DNA of 64,000 nt from JAIYDQ01 sp031411055 (GTDB lineage Bacteria > Planctomycetota > Planctomycetia > Pirellulales > Pirellulaceae), in contig JANOAI010000229.1 of the NCBI GenBank assembly GCA_031411055.1, forward strand, positions 1-64,000, read 5' to 3'. The position numbers were made by a program, and so were the translations under genes. The first letter of the stretch is position 1, and each line of letters starts with the position of its first letter. The notes under the pieces are model-generated. The model searched no databases. It worked only from the letters and a program-made list of their open reading frames with translations, and was not told the DNA's origin. Below, piece by piece: positions 1 to 7,659 of this stretch.

Positions 1-14
1 TTTTGGTCTTGCCC

Positions 15-227
15 CCAGTTGGCTTGTCCAACTGGAGCAAAGGCGAACCGCTCGAGTCACTCTTCCGTACTTCTCTCGTCCCCGGTCGGCTCGTCCGACC
101 GGAACGCCAGGTCTCGTCAGCTAATGAACCTGAGTCATCCGTGACGCGAGGTCACGGGGGTCGTTTGAAGCGATCGTTCAGTCAATTCTAGCCTTCCCCC
201 TAGTTCACCAAGCGGCACAAGGCCGCT
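15..227. repeat. three short hairpins with 5-nt loops in the left intergenic region (1-360)
   Basis: Three perfect hairpins lie in the gene-free first 360 bases: stem CCAGTTGG with loop CTTGT at 15-35, stem CCGGTCGG with loop CTCGT at 82-102, and stem AGCGGC with loop ACAAG at 211-227. The third loop is the reverse complement of the first, so it is the same design in the other orientation. Stem sequences differ but are individually self-complementary, which suggests selection on structure. No convincing gene is seen in 1-360; the short reading frame at 3-191 has no family features. Confidence 0.6.
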
Positions 228-360
228 GGGGTTTCACTCGTCATAAGGCTGATGAGGGCTCACGCAGAACAAGAATTGCGCAGGAAAAGGAAAGCTGGGA
301 AGAAAAAGTTAATCTACGCAAGAACTCGCCCTTGTGGCCAATCAATTCTGAGTGGCGGCC

Positions 361-2082
361 CTAGCGAATAGAAATCACTTCAAGATTTGGAAACTTGAGA
401 TGTTGCTCCATATTGGCACCACCGAGAGCAACGAAGCGCCCGTCTCCATAGGGGAGCAAACGATGGAAGAACCGTGCGTCGTGCGTTTTCCCGACGACTT
501 CCCACTCTTTCCCGTCTGGAGCGAGACGTTGAATATCGCCTTCTGAAGTTGTGGCGATGATAGTGTTGCCATCATTCCATGCAGCGACTCCGAAGCCATT
601 CATCGGTTTTCCTGATAACGACGGAGCTGGGTTCCATGTGCGAGCCTCGATATCAAGAAAAGCTACTTCCGTCGTTGGCCCACCTTTTTCATTCATTCCA
701 CCGATGGCATAGAGCCGTCCATCGACGGAGGCTAAGGCAATAGCGCGCCGAGTAAAACTTGGCGTCGGTAGTGCTTCCCAGGATTTGCCTTCAGCGGGTA
801 ATTCGATCGACCAAGCGGTCGAAAGCCAGTTTTTTTCTGCGCCACGTAGGGTCCAGCCACCCACGACATACAACCGATTCCCAACAATCAACGCATCATG
901 GGACGAGCGTGGTTCGGGTAACGATGGGAGGGTCGACCAAGTATTCGACTTGAGATTGAACGCCATGACTTCCTCTGAAGAACGCAGATCTGCCTCATCC
1001 TCAACTCCATTCACTGCTTCAAAGCCTCCGACTCGAATGATGCTGTCGCTATGCGCGACCAGCCCAAGACCTTGCAAGCGACGTCCTTTTGCAAGTTCTT
1101 TCCATTCAGATTGGTTGCTGCGTAAATCGAGCGCGAAGAGTGAATCCGATTGCTCTTTGCTTGAATAGTGATGGGCCTCGCCAGTGTGTCCCCCATAAAC
1201 GAAAAGCGTCTCACCATGTCGCACGGCGCCGAAGCTGGTAAGTGGTAGTGGGAGGTCCGCATGTAGTTTTTCACCATGAATATTGACGACAGACTTTGTC
1301 GTCGCGGCCGGAGTCACGATGGGAGCCGATGATTGGCTAGTTTTTACGACCGGTTTTAGAGGCTTGACGGGACTTTCAGGATCGTTGAAGGTCATGGTCA
1401 GATAGTGCGACGCCGATTTGTATTCGCGATCACCAAGTTTTCCGGCCTCGTCCTTGTGGGTAAAGCCGACGAGAACGGCGTTCAACCCTTCTTCCACCAT
1501 ACCATCCGAGAACTGAACTTCGCCCGCATCGTTCGTTTTCTTATTCGCTTCTTCGTCGCCGTCTTCGCAGAAAAGTTTGACTTCTGTATCGGATTGTGGC
1601 TTCCCTTTCCACAGAACGCGAATCGTTACCCCTGTTTCGGTATCGATTCCGAAGCACTGAAAGTCTGAATCGTTGAGTTGACTTGTGTAGAAGTCAAACG
1701 ACTTAGGGAGGGTACCGGGAATGTGCGAGGTGTAATAGTCAAGTCGCGAGCCACCGTGGATACCGTAAGTTACGTTGGATTGAATTCGTTTGACTTGACC
1801 CACGGTTGCCAGCGACTGTCTTCCAATAAAACCGTGGCCGTCGATGGTTTGCATCTCGAGAGGTTTTAAAGAACCGTCCATTTCAACGGCTTGAATTTCA
1901 GCCGAGGCAATTTTCTCTGGTAACTTGTAGTCTCGCTGGGCAACCGTTTCCCCGAAGTAATAAAGGACTTTGCCTTCGGCATCGATGGCCAGCCATGGGA
2001 AATGGGCGAAGCTTGTCGAAACGAGCGTGACTTGGATGAAGAATCCGAATACGGATTGAGGAATGAGATTCCGAAGCCTCAT
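361..2082 (-). CDS. secreted DUF4198-like plus kelch-repeat protein
   Basis: The 573-residue protein has an N-terminal signal peptide ending near SFAH. Residues about 25-250 resemble the DUF4198 (NikM-like) periplasmic domain: an HFPWL start and a YFGE motif followed by beta-rich sequence. Residues about 270-573 form kelch repeats, seen as recurring GG doublets followed by Y/W-containing strands (VYGGHTG, VVGGWTL, AIGGMNE, ALGGAN), which would fold as a beta-propeller. DUF4198 proteins are linked to metal uptake systems in other bacteria; the propeller would serve ligand or surface binding. It is last in a leftward cluster with a lipoprotein, a DUF1559 protein and a PEP-CTERM protein, opposite hemP. 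A role in metal handling is inferred, not shown. Confidence 0.75.
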   Translation of the reverse strand: MRLRNLIPQSVFGFFIQVTLVSTSFAHFPWLAIDAEGKVLYYFGETVAQRDYKLPEKIASAEIQAVEMDGSLKPLEMQTIDGHGFIGRQSLATVGQVKRIQSNVTYGIHGGSRLDYYTSHIPGTLPKSFDFYTSQLNDSDFQCFGIDTETGVTIRVLWKGKPQSDTEVKLFCEDGDEEANKKTNDAGEVQFSDGMVEEGLNAVLVGFTHKDEAGKLGDREYKSASHYLTMTFNDPESPVKPLKPVVKTSQSSAPIVTPAATTKSVVNIHGEKLHADLPLPLTSFGAVRHGETLFVYGGHTGEAHHYSSKEQSDSLFALDLRSNQSEWKELAKGRRLQGLGLVAHSDSIIRVGGFEAVNGVEDEADLRSSEEVMAFNLKSNTWSTLPSLPEPRSSHDALIVGNRLYVVGGWTLRGAEKNWLSTAWSIELPAEGKSWEALPTPSFTRRAIALASVDGRLYAIGGMNEKGGPTTEVAFLDIEARTWNPAPSLSGKPMNGFGVAAWNDGNTIIATTSEGDIQRLAPDGKEWEVVGKTHDARFFHRLLPYGDGRFVALGGANMEQHLKFPNLEVISIR

Positions 2083-2115
2083 GACGATTTCCTTGAACGT
2101 GTAGAGTGGTGGTGA

Positions 2116-2541
2116 TTATCGAACAAATTGAACGTTGAAGTCTGCCTGGTTGTCCTGGCTAGATTGGAGTGTGCAATGCAAAGTGCTTTTTTCGTTGTAT
2201 TCCGGTGCGATTTCGCGATAGTTAGTTCGATGATGGGATGGTGGCTGCCCTTCAGCCATCGATTTGATCCCTGGCGGTAACCCCATAATTTCGACACGAT
2301 AGTCACCGGCAGCTAAACCTTGAGCCGAGTCGAATGCATAGCGACCGTCGGTAATGACAACTGAGCATTTTTTACCAGGCGTGCCGTTGCAAGGTACAAA
2401 GGTGATCAGTCCTTCCGGGAGCGGCGTTTTTGCAACGGTGACAGATCCGTGAGCTGCGACGTTCTGAATGGTTTGCGTCGAGCAACCTAGCGTTGGGGTC
2501 AAGCAAAGTATCGCGCAGATCAAATACCGCGAATGAATCAT
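2116..2541 (-). CDS. transthyretin-like / carboxypeptidase-regulatory-like lipoprotein
   Basis: A small exported protein of about 141 residues with a lipobox (LTPTLGC) near residue 20, so it is likely lipid-anchored. The body has the short beta-sandwich pattern of planctomycete carboxypeptidase-regulatory-like proteins: VTVAKTPLPEGLITFVP, then DGRYAF and AGDYRVEI. ATG at 2541 lies two bases after the upstream DUF1559 stop; an in-frame TTG at 2547 would instead overlap that stop (TTGA) and add two residues. Either way translation is probably coupled. Such lipoproteins commonly follow DUF1559 genes in planctomycetes; their molecular role is unknown. Confidence 0.7.
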   Translation of the reverse strand: MIHSRYLICAILCLTPTLGCSTQTIQNVAAHGSVTVAKTPLPEGLITFVPCNGTPGKKCSVVITDGRYAFDSAQGLAAGDYRVEIMGLPPGIKSMAEGQPPSHHRTNYREIAPEYNEKSTLHCTLQSSQDNQADFNVQFVR

Positions 2542-2543
2542 CT

Positions 2544-3401
2544 TCAATTCCCCATGGCAAGTACTTGGCCGTCATCGCGCGCGGCTAGTTGGTCCAATAC
2601 GCTAGCATCGGTGTTCTCCGATACGCTATCGACGGATCCATCCGACATAACGAAATAGACAACGCCAGGATGTGGTCCGCGAAAGGTTTCCCAAGATCGA
2701 AAATCGAACTTGCCTTGTTTGGCATTGAAAGTGCCTGCCATCGAAGCTGCCGAATGATATGGATAGCCATCGGCCCATTGGGTGAAGCCTCCGTTCGGCA
2801 GGAGATCCTTAATTCCAAAACCGAGTTCACCAGCTAAAATCGTATTGGACGACCCGTCGAGTACGGTGAGATCGCTGATCGAGATGCGTGTTTGCTCTTC
2901 ACCGCGTTCCCAGTAGAGTTGATTCATCCAATCAACCATGGCTCCATTGTTAATCGACTTGCGGTAGTACTCACTACCCGTTGAAAAAGCGTAGCTGGAG
3001 TAACCATTGGGTTCGCCTTGTGAATCAGGGCGAACCATCGATGGGCATTTCCAGACAGCGGGTGTCTGTTTCTTCAAATCAATATTGGGTGCTACATCGA
3101 GTCGCTTCGTAAAGTCCCATTCGTTGAACAGAGACGATTGTTCGACATACGGCAAGATGCTTACCCAGCCGCTTGCACCCGATGGAAGAATCGTTGGCGG
3201 GAGTGTTCCATAGGTTAAGTCGTACGAATGCAAAGCCACTCCAACTTGGCGAAGATGGCTACTGCACGTCATTTGACGAGCTGCTTCGCGGGCTTGTTGC
3301 ACAGCTGGCAAGAGTAATCCCGCCAATACGCCGATGATGGAGATCACCACAAGCAATTCGACTAACGTAAAGGCCATTCTTCGTACGTGCGGATTGACCA
3401 T
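2544..3401 (-). CDS. DUF1559 prepilin-like protein
   Basis: The 285-residue protein starts with a type IV prepilin-like N-terminus: a short basic leader, then FTLVELLVVISIIGVLAGLLLP, split here by family convention into the FTLVELL methylation motif and a hydrophobic helix. It ends with the H-x9-DG motif (HPG...SDGSV) typical of DUF1559. Length is a little short for the family (often about 300-400). These proteins are greatly expanded in planctomycetes and are thought to form pseudopilus-like or surface structures, but this is not proven. It is coupled to the lipoprotein gene downstream and follows the PEP-CTERM gene. Confidence 0.85.
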   Translation of the reverse strand: MVNPHVRRMAFTLVELLVVISIIGVLAGLLLPAVQQAREAARQMTCSSHLRQVGVALHSYDLTYGTLPPTILPSGASGWVSILPYVEQSSLFNEWDFTKRLDVAPNIDLKKQTPAVWKCPSMVRPDSQGEPNGYSSYAFSTGSEYYRKSINNGAMVDWMNQLYWERGEEQTRISISDLTVLDGSSNTILAGELGFGIKDLLPNGGFTQWADGYPYHSAASMAGTFNAKQGKFDFRSWETFRGPHPGVVYFVMSDGSVDSVSENTDASVLDQLAARDDGQVLAMGN

Positions 3402-3494
3402 ATTTTTTTGCGACAGTCCAATTAGGAAGGATCAAAATTCGTTGTCGCGATGAAACCGAACCATCGTTGACAGAGTTTGATGGGGCGATGGCGA

Positions 3495-4355
3495 TTAGAG
3501 AGAGGCTGCCGGGCGACGACGTTGCAAACAAAACATCAACGCGGCGGCCATTAACCCGAAAGCTCCGGGCTCCGGCACACTCACAGCTGGATTAAAAAAA
3601 GTATCGATCGCAACGCGGTCAAGGCTCATCGATGAACCGCTCGAAGTAAAGTCAATCGTGTAGAGATCGGCGTTACCTGCCGCTTGAAACCGAACGAGAT
3701 AGTCGTTGTAGGCAAGTGTTCCGCCTGGGCCGCCGTTGATGGTTACCGAACCAATGTTCGTCGGTGGTGAAGAGGGACCAAGTTGCAGTCCGCTGACCGG
3801 ATCCGTCAGTAGAAAACTGCTCAGATTTGGAATGGTACCAATCGTTCGAAGTTGAAGGACGATCGACGTGAGGCCATTCAACTGATTTCCTGGTGTTCCG
3901 TTGATGTTGTTGGGAATCGTGATTCGAGGAAAAATGCTCAGCGTTGGGGAATAGATGTTGCCACCGGAAGTTAGAAAGACGTTGGCTGGATCGACCGATT
4001 CAAAAACGTTCGCCAAGCCCGCCGAATTCACCGGATTCCATGTTGTTCCCGTTGGTCCGCCAAAGCCTTTGTTTGCATTGGCAGCACCAATCGACATTCC
4101 ATTCACGGGTGTATCGATTCCTTGAACCGATTGAGGGGCGTTGGGACCCGTTGTGGAAGCGAAGCTTTCCCAAGCTTGAAACGTTGCGTTGCCCCCCGGA
4201 GCTGTTGGACGGTCCCACGCGTAACCATTGGTTGTGTTGACGAGCACAAAGTCAGCCATCGCGGCTGATTCCCAGCGACTGCAAACCAGCGAATTCCAAA
4301 GAAAGCCGGTACCCAAAACCAATACGCGAGACAAAAACGAGCGATAACTCTTCAA
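3495..4355 (-). CDS. PEP-CTERM sorting domain protein
   Basis: An exported protein of about 286 residues. The C-terminus carries the tripartite sorting signal: VPEPG, a hydrophobic segment (AFGLMAAALMFCL), then QRRRP. This is the PEP-CTERM signal, cleaved by an exosortase in other bacteria. The middle has low-complexity beta-rich sequence typical of extracellular proteins and no recognised enzyme motif. The TTG start at 4355 is preferred because GGAGAA lies six bases upstream of it; GTG at 4382 would extend it by nine residues. It leads the leftward cluster and faces hemP across the candidate operator at 4474-4490. Confidence 0.75.
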   Translation of the reverse strand: MKSYRSFLSRVLVLGTGFLWNSLVCSRWESAAMADFVLVNTTNGYAWDRPTAPGGNATFQAWESFASTTGPNAPQSVQGIDTPVNGMSIGAANANKGFGGPTGTTWNPVNSAGLANVFESVDPANVFLTSGGNIYSPTLSIFPRITIPNNINGTPGNQLNGLTSIVLQLRTIGTIPNLSSFLLTDPVSGLQLGPSSPPTNIGSVTINGGPGGTLAYNDYLVRFQAAGNADLYTIDFTSSGSSMSLDRVAIDTFFNPAVSVPEPGAFGLMAAALMFCLQRRRPAASL

Positions 4356-4473
4356 GGTAAATTCTCCAGCCAATGCGATCACGAACTGTGATCTGAGGAA
4401 CAGGCATTTGGCTGGCTGCCATAAACCCCAACAAATTCGGGGTAAATCGGTCGCTGGCTATCTATTAATGTAA

Positions 4474-4490
4474 TTGAGACTTAGTATCAT
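4474..4490. promoter_or_regulatory. candidate Fur-type operator
   Basis: TTGAGACTTAGTATCAT is an imperfect inverted repeat (TGAGAC / GTATCA around TTA). Compared by eye with the classic Fur box TTGATAATNATTATCAA it agrees at 12 of 16 defined positions. It sits between divergent hemP and the PEP-CTERM/DUF1559/DUF4198 cluster. Because hemP is usually Fur-controlled, an iron-responsive operator acting on both sides is a reasonable inference; no binding data exist here. Confidence 0.4.
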
Positions 4491-4546
4491 ATTGTTCAAG
4501 CTTGCAGAGTCAAGAGCTGAAGAACATTTTCGTTGGATCGGGAAAG

Positions 4547-4774
4547 ATGCGTTGGAAAGCGCATGTTGGTAGTAACTTTTCGATGACAGAAGAATCGCCA
4601 AAGCATTGTGAAACCTTCGTCCGACTGCAAAAGCAGGGCGTCGCGATCGATCCCCCATTGAGGATCGAGTTCAGCACCCTGGCACAGGGTAAAACGAGCG
4701 TGTTAATCATGCTCGATGGCGAAACCTATCGTCTTCAGCTAACGAAAAATCAAAAGCTGATTCTTACGAAGTAG
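4547..4774 (+). CDS. hemP: hemin uptake protein HemP
   Basis: A small protein whose C-terminus carries the HemP signature: LDGETYRLQLTKNQKLILTK, matching the family pattern of G-x-x-YRLr-T-x-x-KLILTK at the extreme end. HemP is a very small protein linked to haem or iron uptake loci and usually controlled by Fur; its biochemistry is unresolved. Three starts are possible: TTG at 4502, ATG at 4547 and ATG at 4583 (63 residues, closest to family length). No TonB receptor or haem transporter is next to it here. Its divergent neighbour cluster may be part of the same response. Confidence 0.75.
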   Translation: MRWKAHVGSNFSMTEESPKHCETFVRLQKQGVAIDPPLRIEFSTLAQGKTSVLIMLDGETYRLQLTKNQKLILTK

Positions 4775-4880
4775 CTATCTAGAAACGGCACATGTTGGCT
4801 TAAATTAGTAGGGCACCGTATATCCGTTTTCTCGGATCGCAGTTCTGTAGATTGCGTGATTTTATTCGACTGGGCCAGTA

Positions 4881-5525
4881 TTGGAAAAAGTCAAAGACGT
4901 GAGTTTTGAACCGTTTTTTGAAAATCTGATTGAGCTGTTTAAAGCGAGACGAGACATTCGAAGTTTTGATTCGAAAGCGATACCACAGACAATTCTCACG
5001 AAGTTGATCGAATCAGCATGCTTGGCACCTTCAGTCGGACTTTCTGAGCCCTGGCGATTTGCGTTTGTCAAATCAACAGAAAAGCGTTTAGCGGTAGCTA
5101 AGGAATTTGAATCGCAAAACCTGATTGCGGCCGAAGACTACGCACCTTACGCCAAGAAGGAATACTTACGGCTCAAGTTAGCTGGACTGCGCGAGGCGCC
5201 GGTTCATCTCGCTATTTTTTGCGATGATGCGACCCAGCAAGGCCGGGGACTGGGTCGAAAGACCATGCCTGAGTCTCTTGAGTATTCGGTTGTCGCGGCG
5301 ATTCAAAATTTTTGGCTGGCCGCGCGATGTCTGGGCATTGGGGTGGGCTGGGTCTCGATCATTGACCCGGATGTTATCCATAAAATTCTTGATACAAATT
5401 CAGAATGGAGGCTCATTGCGTATCTCTGCGTGGGTTACCCGAGTCAATGGTCCGATGTTCCAGAGCTCGAAAGACTTGGATGGGAAAGTCGATCTAGCTT
5501 AGACAACATTTATTTCATTCACTGA
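4881..5525 (+). CDS. bluB: 5,6-dimethylbenzimidazole synthase (BluB, nitroreductase fold)
   Basis: BluB splits reduced flavin with oxygen to make 5,6-dimethylbenzimidazole, the lower ligand of cobalamin. The 214-residue sequence has the family markers in order: ARRDIRSFDS near residue 20, LAPSVGLSEPWRF near 45, LKLAGLREAPVHLA near 95, GRGLGRKTMPE near 115, and GIGVGWVSI near 150. These separate BluB from generic nitroreductases. No ATG is available at the 5' end; TTG at 4881 or GTG at 4899 must be used. No other cobalamin gene is in the window and no B12 riboswitch is visible in the 100 bases upstream. Confidence 0.85.
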   Translation: MEKVKDVSFEPFFENLIELFKARRDIRSFDSKAIPQTILTKLIESACLAPSVGLSEPWRFAFVKSTEKRLAVAKEFESQNLIAAEDYAPYAKKEYLRLKLAGLREAPVHLAIFCDDATQQGRGLGRKTMPESLEYSVVAAIQNFWLAARCLGIGVGWVSIIDPDVIHKILDTNSEWRLIAYLCVGYPSQWSDVPELERLGWESRSSLDNIYFIH

Positions 5526-5538
5526 CTTAAAATTCGGA

Positions 5539-7209
5539 CTAACGCGCTAACTCGGTAAAGCGTGATTCGCGGACGACGGTGACTTTGATTTCGCCCGGAT
5601 AGGTTAGCTGTTGCTCAAAGGCTTGGGCAATGTCGCGGCAGATTTTAGCGGCCGCTGCGTCATCGGTGTCTTTGGAGCTCGCGATGACTCGCAATTCGCG
5701 ACCAGCTTGAATGGCGAAGGCTTGTTCAACGCCAGGGAATGCACGAGCAATCGTTTCGAGCTCTTCCATCCGCTTGATGTATCGTTCGAGCGATTCACGG
5801 CGTGCGCCGGGACGCGATGCACTACAGGCATCGGCGGTTGCAACGAGCAGAGTATAGGGGAACTCCGTAGTTAACTGGTCATGATGCCCCAGTGCTGCAT
5901 GAACCACCGACTCGTTTTCGCCACTTCGCTTTAAGATGTCAGCCCCAATCTTGGGATGGCCACCTTCCAATTCATGATCGGCGGCTTTTCCAATATCGTG
6001 AAGCAATCCGCATCGCCGAGCCAGGTTAGGGTTGAGTCCGATCATTTCGGCCATCATTCCTGACAGAAATGCAACTTCAATACTGTGCCGCAACACGTTT
6101 TGCGAATAGCTAGTTCGGAAGTGCAAGCGACCAAGCATTTCTATGACGCGTGGGTGCAGGTTGCCAAGGTTAACTTCGCTGGCTGCCTCGTCACCTTTAC
6201 GCGTGATCAATTGCGTTATTTCTTTTTCGGTAGCCGCGACAATTTCCTCGATTTTCGTCGGATGAATCCGGCCATCGGTGATCAGTTTCACGAGTGACAA
6301 TCGAGCGACTTCTCGACGAACAGGATCAAAACCGCTGACGATGATCACGCCCGGTGTATCGTCGATAATTACGTCGATGCCGGTCGCTTTTTCAAAGGCA
6401 CGGATGTTCCGGCCTTCACGACCGATGATGCGTCCTTTGATATCATCATTTGGAATGTCGACCGTGCTGGTTGTTGATTCGGAGGTTTGCGTCGACGCGT
6501 ACCGCTGCATGGCAGTCAACAGAATATCACGGGCTTTTTGGTCTACGGTTTCGGAGATCCGCTTCTCGTGTTTAATGATGATGTTGCCGACCTCACCTTG
6601 AAGTTCGTTTTCAAGGTTGCGCATTAGCTTGGCCGAGGCTTCCTCTTTGGAGAGTCCGGTTATCCGTTGAAGTTCGGAGGTTTGTTGTTGGACCAATCGG
6701 CCGTGCTCTTCGTTGCGTCGGTTAGCTTCTTCGAGTCGCTCCGCTAGTTTGCGTTGATTATTCTCGACCAACTTTTCTTGTTTCCGAAGGTCAGAGGTAT
6801 TTTGTTGAAGCGTTTCATCGCGGCGATCGATGGCTTGCTCTCGTTTGCGGAGTTCCTCCCTTTGCTTTTGCAATTCGGCGTCGAAGTTTGACTGGAGTTG
6901 AAGGAGTTTTTCCTTCTTTTCGAGCTCACCTTGTTTGACAAGGTTTTCCGAGTCGAGTTTAGCTTGATCGAGCAGTCGCTTGGCTTGCGACTTTACATCG
7001 CGGCCCATGAGGAACTCGATGAGCCACACCAGAGCCCCGCCGATGGCTAAGGCAATGACGACCGATAGCCATGGGAATTCGGCTTTATCGGCGACATCTG
7101 CTACTGCGAGGGGCCAACTAGCCAGCGGAGAAACAAGTCGGTCTGCGAAGGTTTCTGCAAAGGTCAATGAAGAGGATATGGGCAGCACGGGGCAAGTCCT
7201 TAAGGTCAT
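5539..7209 (-). CDS. rny: ribonuclease Y
   Basis: Ribonuclease Y is a membrane-anchored endoribonuclease that begins mRNA decay. The 556-residue protein has one transmembrane helix near residues 48-70, a long charged coiled coil to about residue 200, a KH domain with the GRIIGREGRN motif near 240-305, and an HD domain with HDIG at about 404-407 and GHHDQ near 440. The family is usually about 520 residues; the extra N-terminal 45 residues before the helix are unusual and may reflect a start further downstream. It converges closely on bluB, whose stop is about a dozen bases away. Confidence 0.92.
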   Translation of the reverse strand: MTLRTCPVLPISSSLTFAETFADRLVSPLASWPLAVADVADKAEFPWLSVVIALAIGGALVWLIEFLMGRDVKSQAKRLLDQAKLDSENLVKQGELEKKEKLLQLQSNFDAELQKQREELRKREQAIDRRDETLQQNTSDLRKQEKLVENNQRKLAERLEEANRRNEEHGRLVQQQTSELQRITGLSKEEASAKLMRNLENELQGEVGNIIIKHEKRISETVDQKARDILLTAMQRYASTQTSESTTSTVDIPNDDIKGRIIGREGRNIRAFEKATGIDVIIDDTPGVIIVSGFDPVRREVARLSLVKLITDGRIHPTKIEEIVAATEKEITQLITRKGDEAASEVNLGNLHPRVIEMLGRLHFRTSYSQNVLRHSIEVAFLSGMMAEMIGLNPNLARRCGLLHDIGKAADHELEGGHPKIGADILKRSGENESVVHAALGHHDQLTTEFPYTLLVATADACSASRPGARRESLERYIKRMEELETIARAFPGVEQAFAIQAGRELRVIASSKDTDDAAAAKICRDIAQAFEQQLTYPGEIKVTVVRESRFTELAR

Positions 7210-7456
7210 GCACGGCGGCTTGAGGGCTACGTTCCATAGATCTTAACGCGTTGCTCTTCACAAACGATTCGGTATGACTCCCATTGGTTGTTTTGATCGC
7301 CGAATCCGATTGGCTTCGAAGACCAAACGGAGTCTCGCGGTTGTCATTGGTCGCATGGGAGTCTTTGTCGTTAGCCGACAATGAATGCATGTCCGGCATC
7401 GGAAAAGCGATGACGCCCCAAACGCTCAACAACAGGATGATAAAGAGGAAAATCAT
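7118..7456 (-). CDS. possible small membrane-anchored protein overlapping the 5' end of rny
   Basis: A 112-residue frame begins with ATG and a strong hydrophobic segment (MIFLFIILLLSVWGVIAF) and then becomes polar and low complexity. It overlaps the N-terminal extension of rny by about 90 bases in another frame. If the true rny start is further downstream, this could be a small exported or anchored protein cotranscribed with rny. No family is recognised and the C-terminal half may be only a shadow. Confidence 0.25.
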   Translation of the reverse strand: MIFLFIILLLSVWGVIAFPMPDMHSLSANDKDSHATNDNRETPFGLRSQSDSAIKTTNGSHTESFVKSNALRSMERSPQAAVHDLKDLPRAAHILFIDLCRNLRRPTCFSAG

Positions 7457-7659
7457 TGGTCGAAATCGGTGAAGAGAGTGGTCTTACGACCGCAACGCGA
7501 ATCAAATCCGTCCTAAAGGATGGAACTGCAATCACACAAGATGACGGGCAGGTAATGAATTCAATTCACGAGTCGGCTATAGTATCAGATTAAGAGGGGA
7601 ACCCGCAACTAACCCGCCGCAGATCCTTGGGGCCTAACCCGCAAAGTCGCAGTCTTTTT

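Noticed and set aside
3..191. 62-codon frame at the left edge
   Set aside because: It lies across the hairpin repeats and shows no family features.
4775..4880. Cobalamin riboswitch before bluB
   Set aside because: The interval is too short and no B12-box-like sequence is seen.
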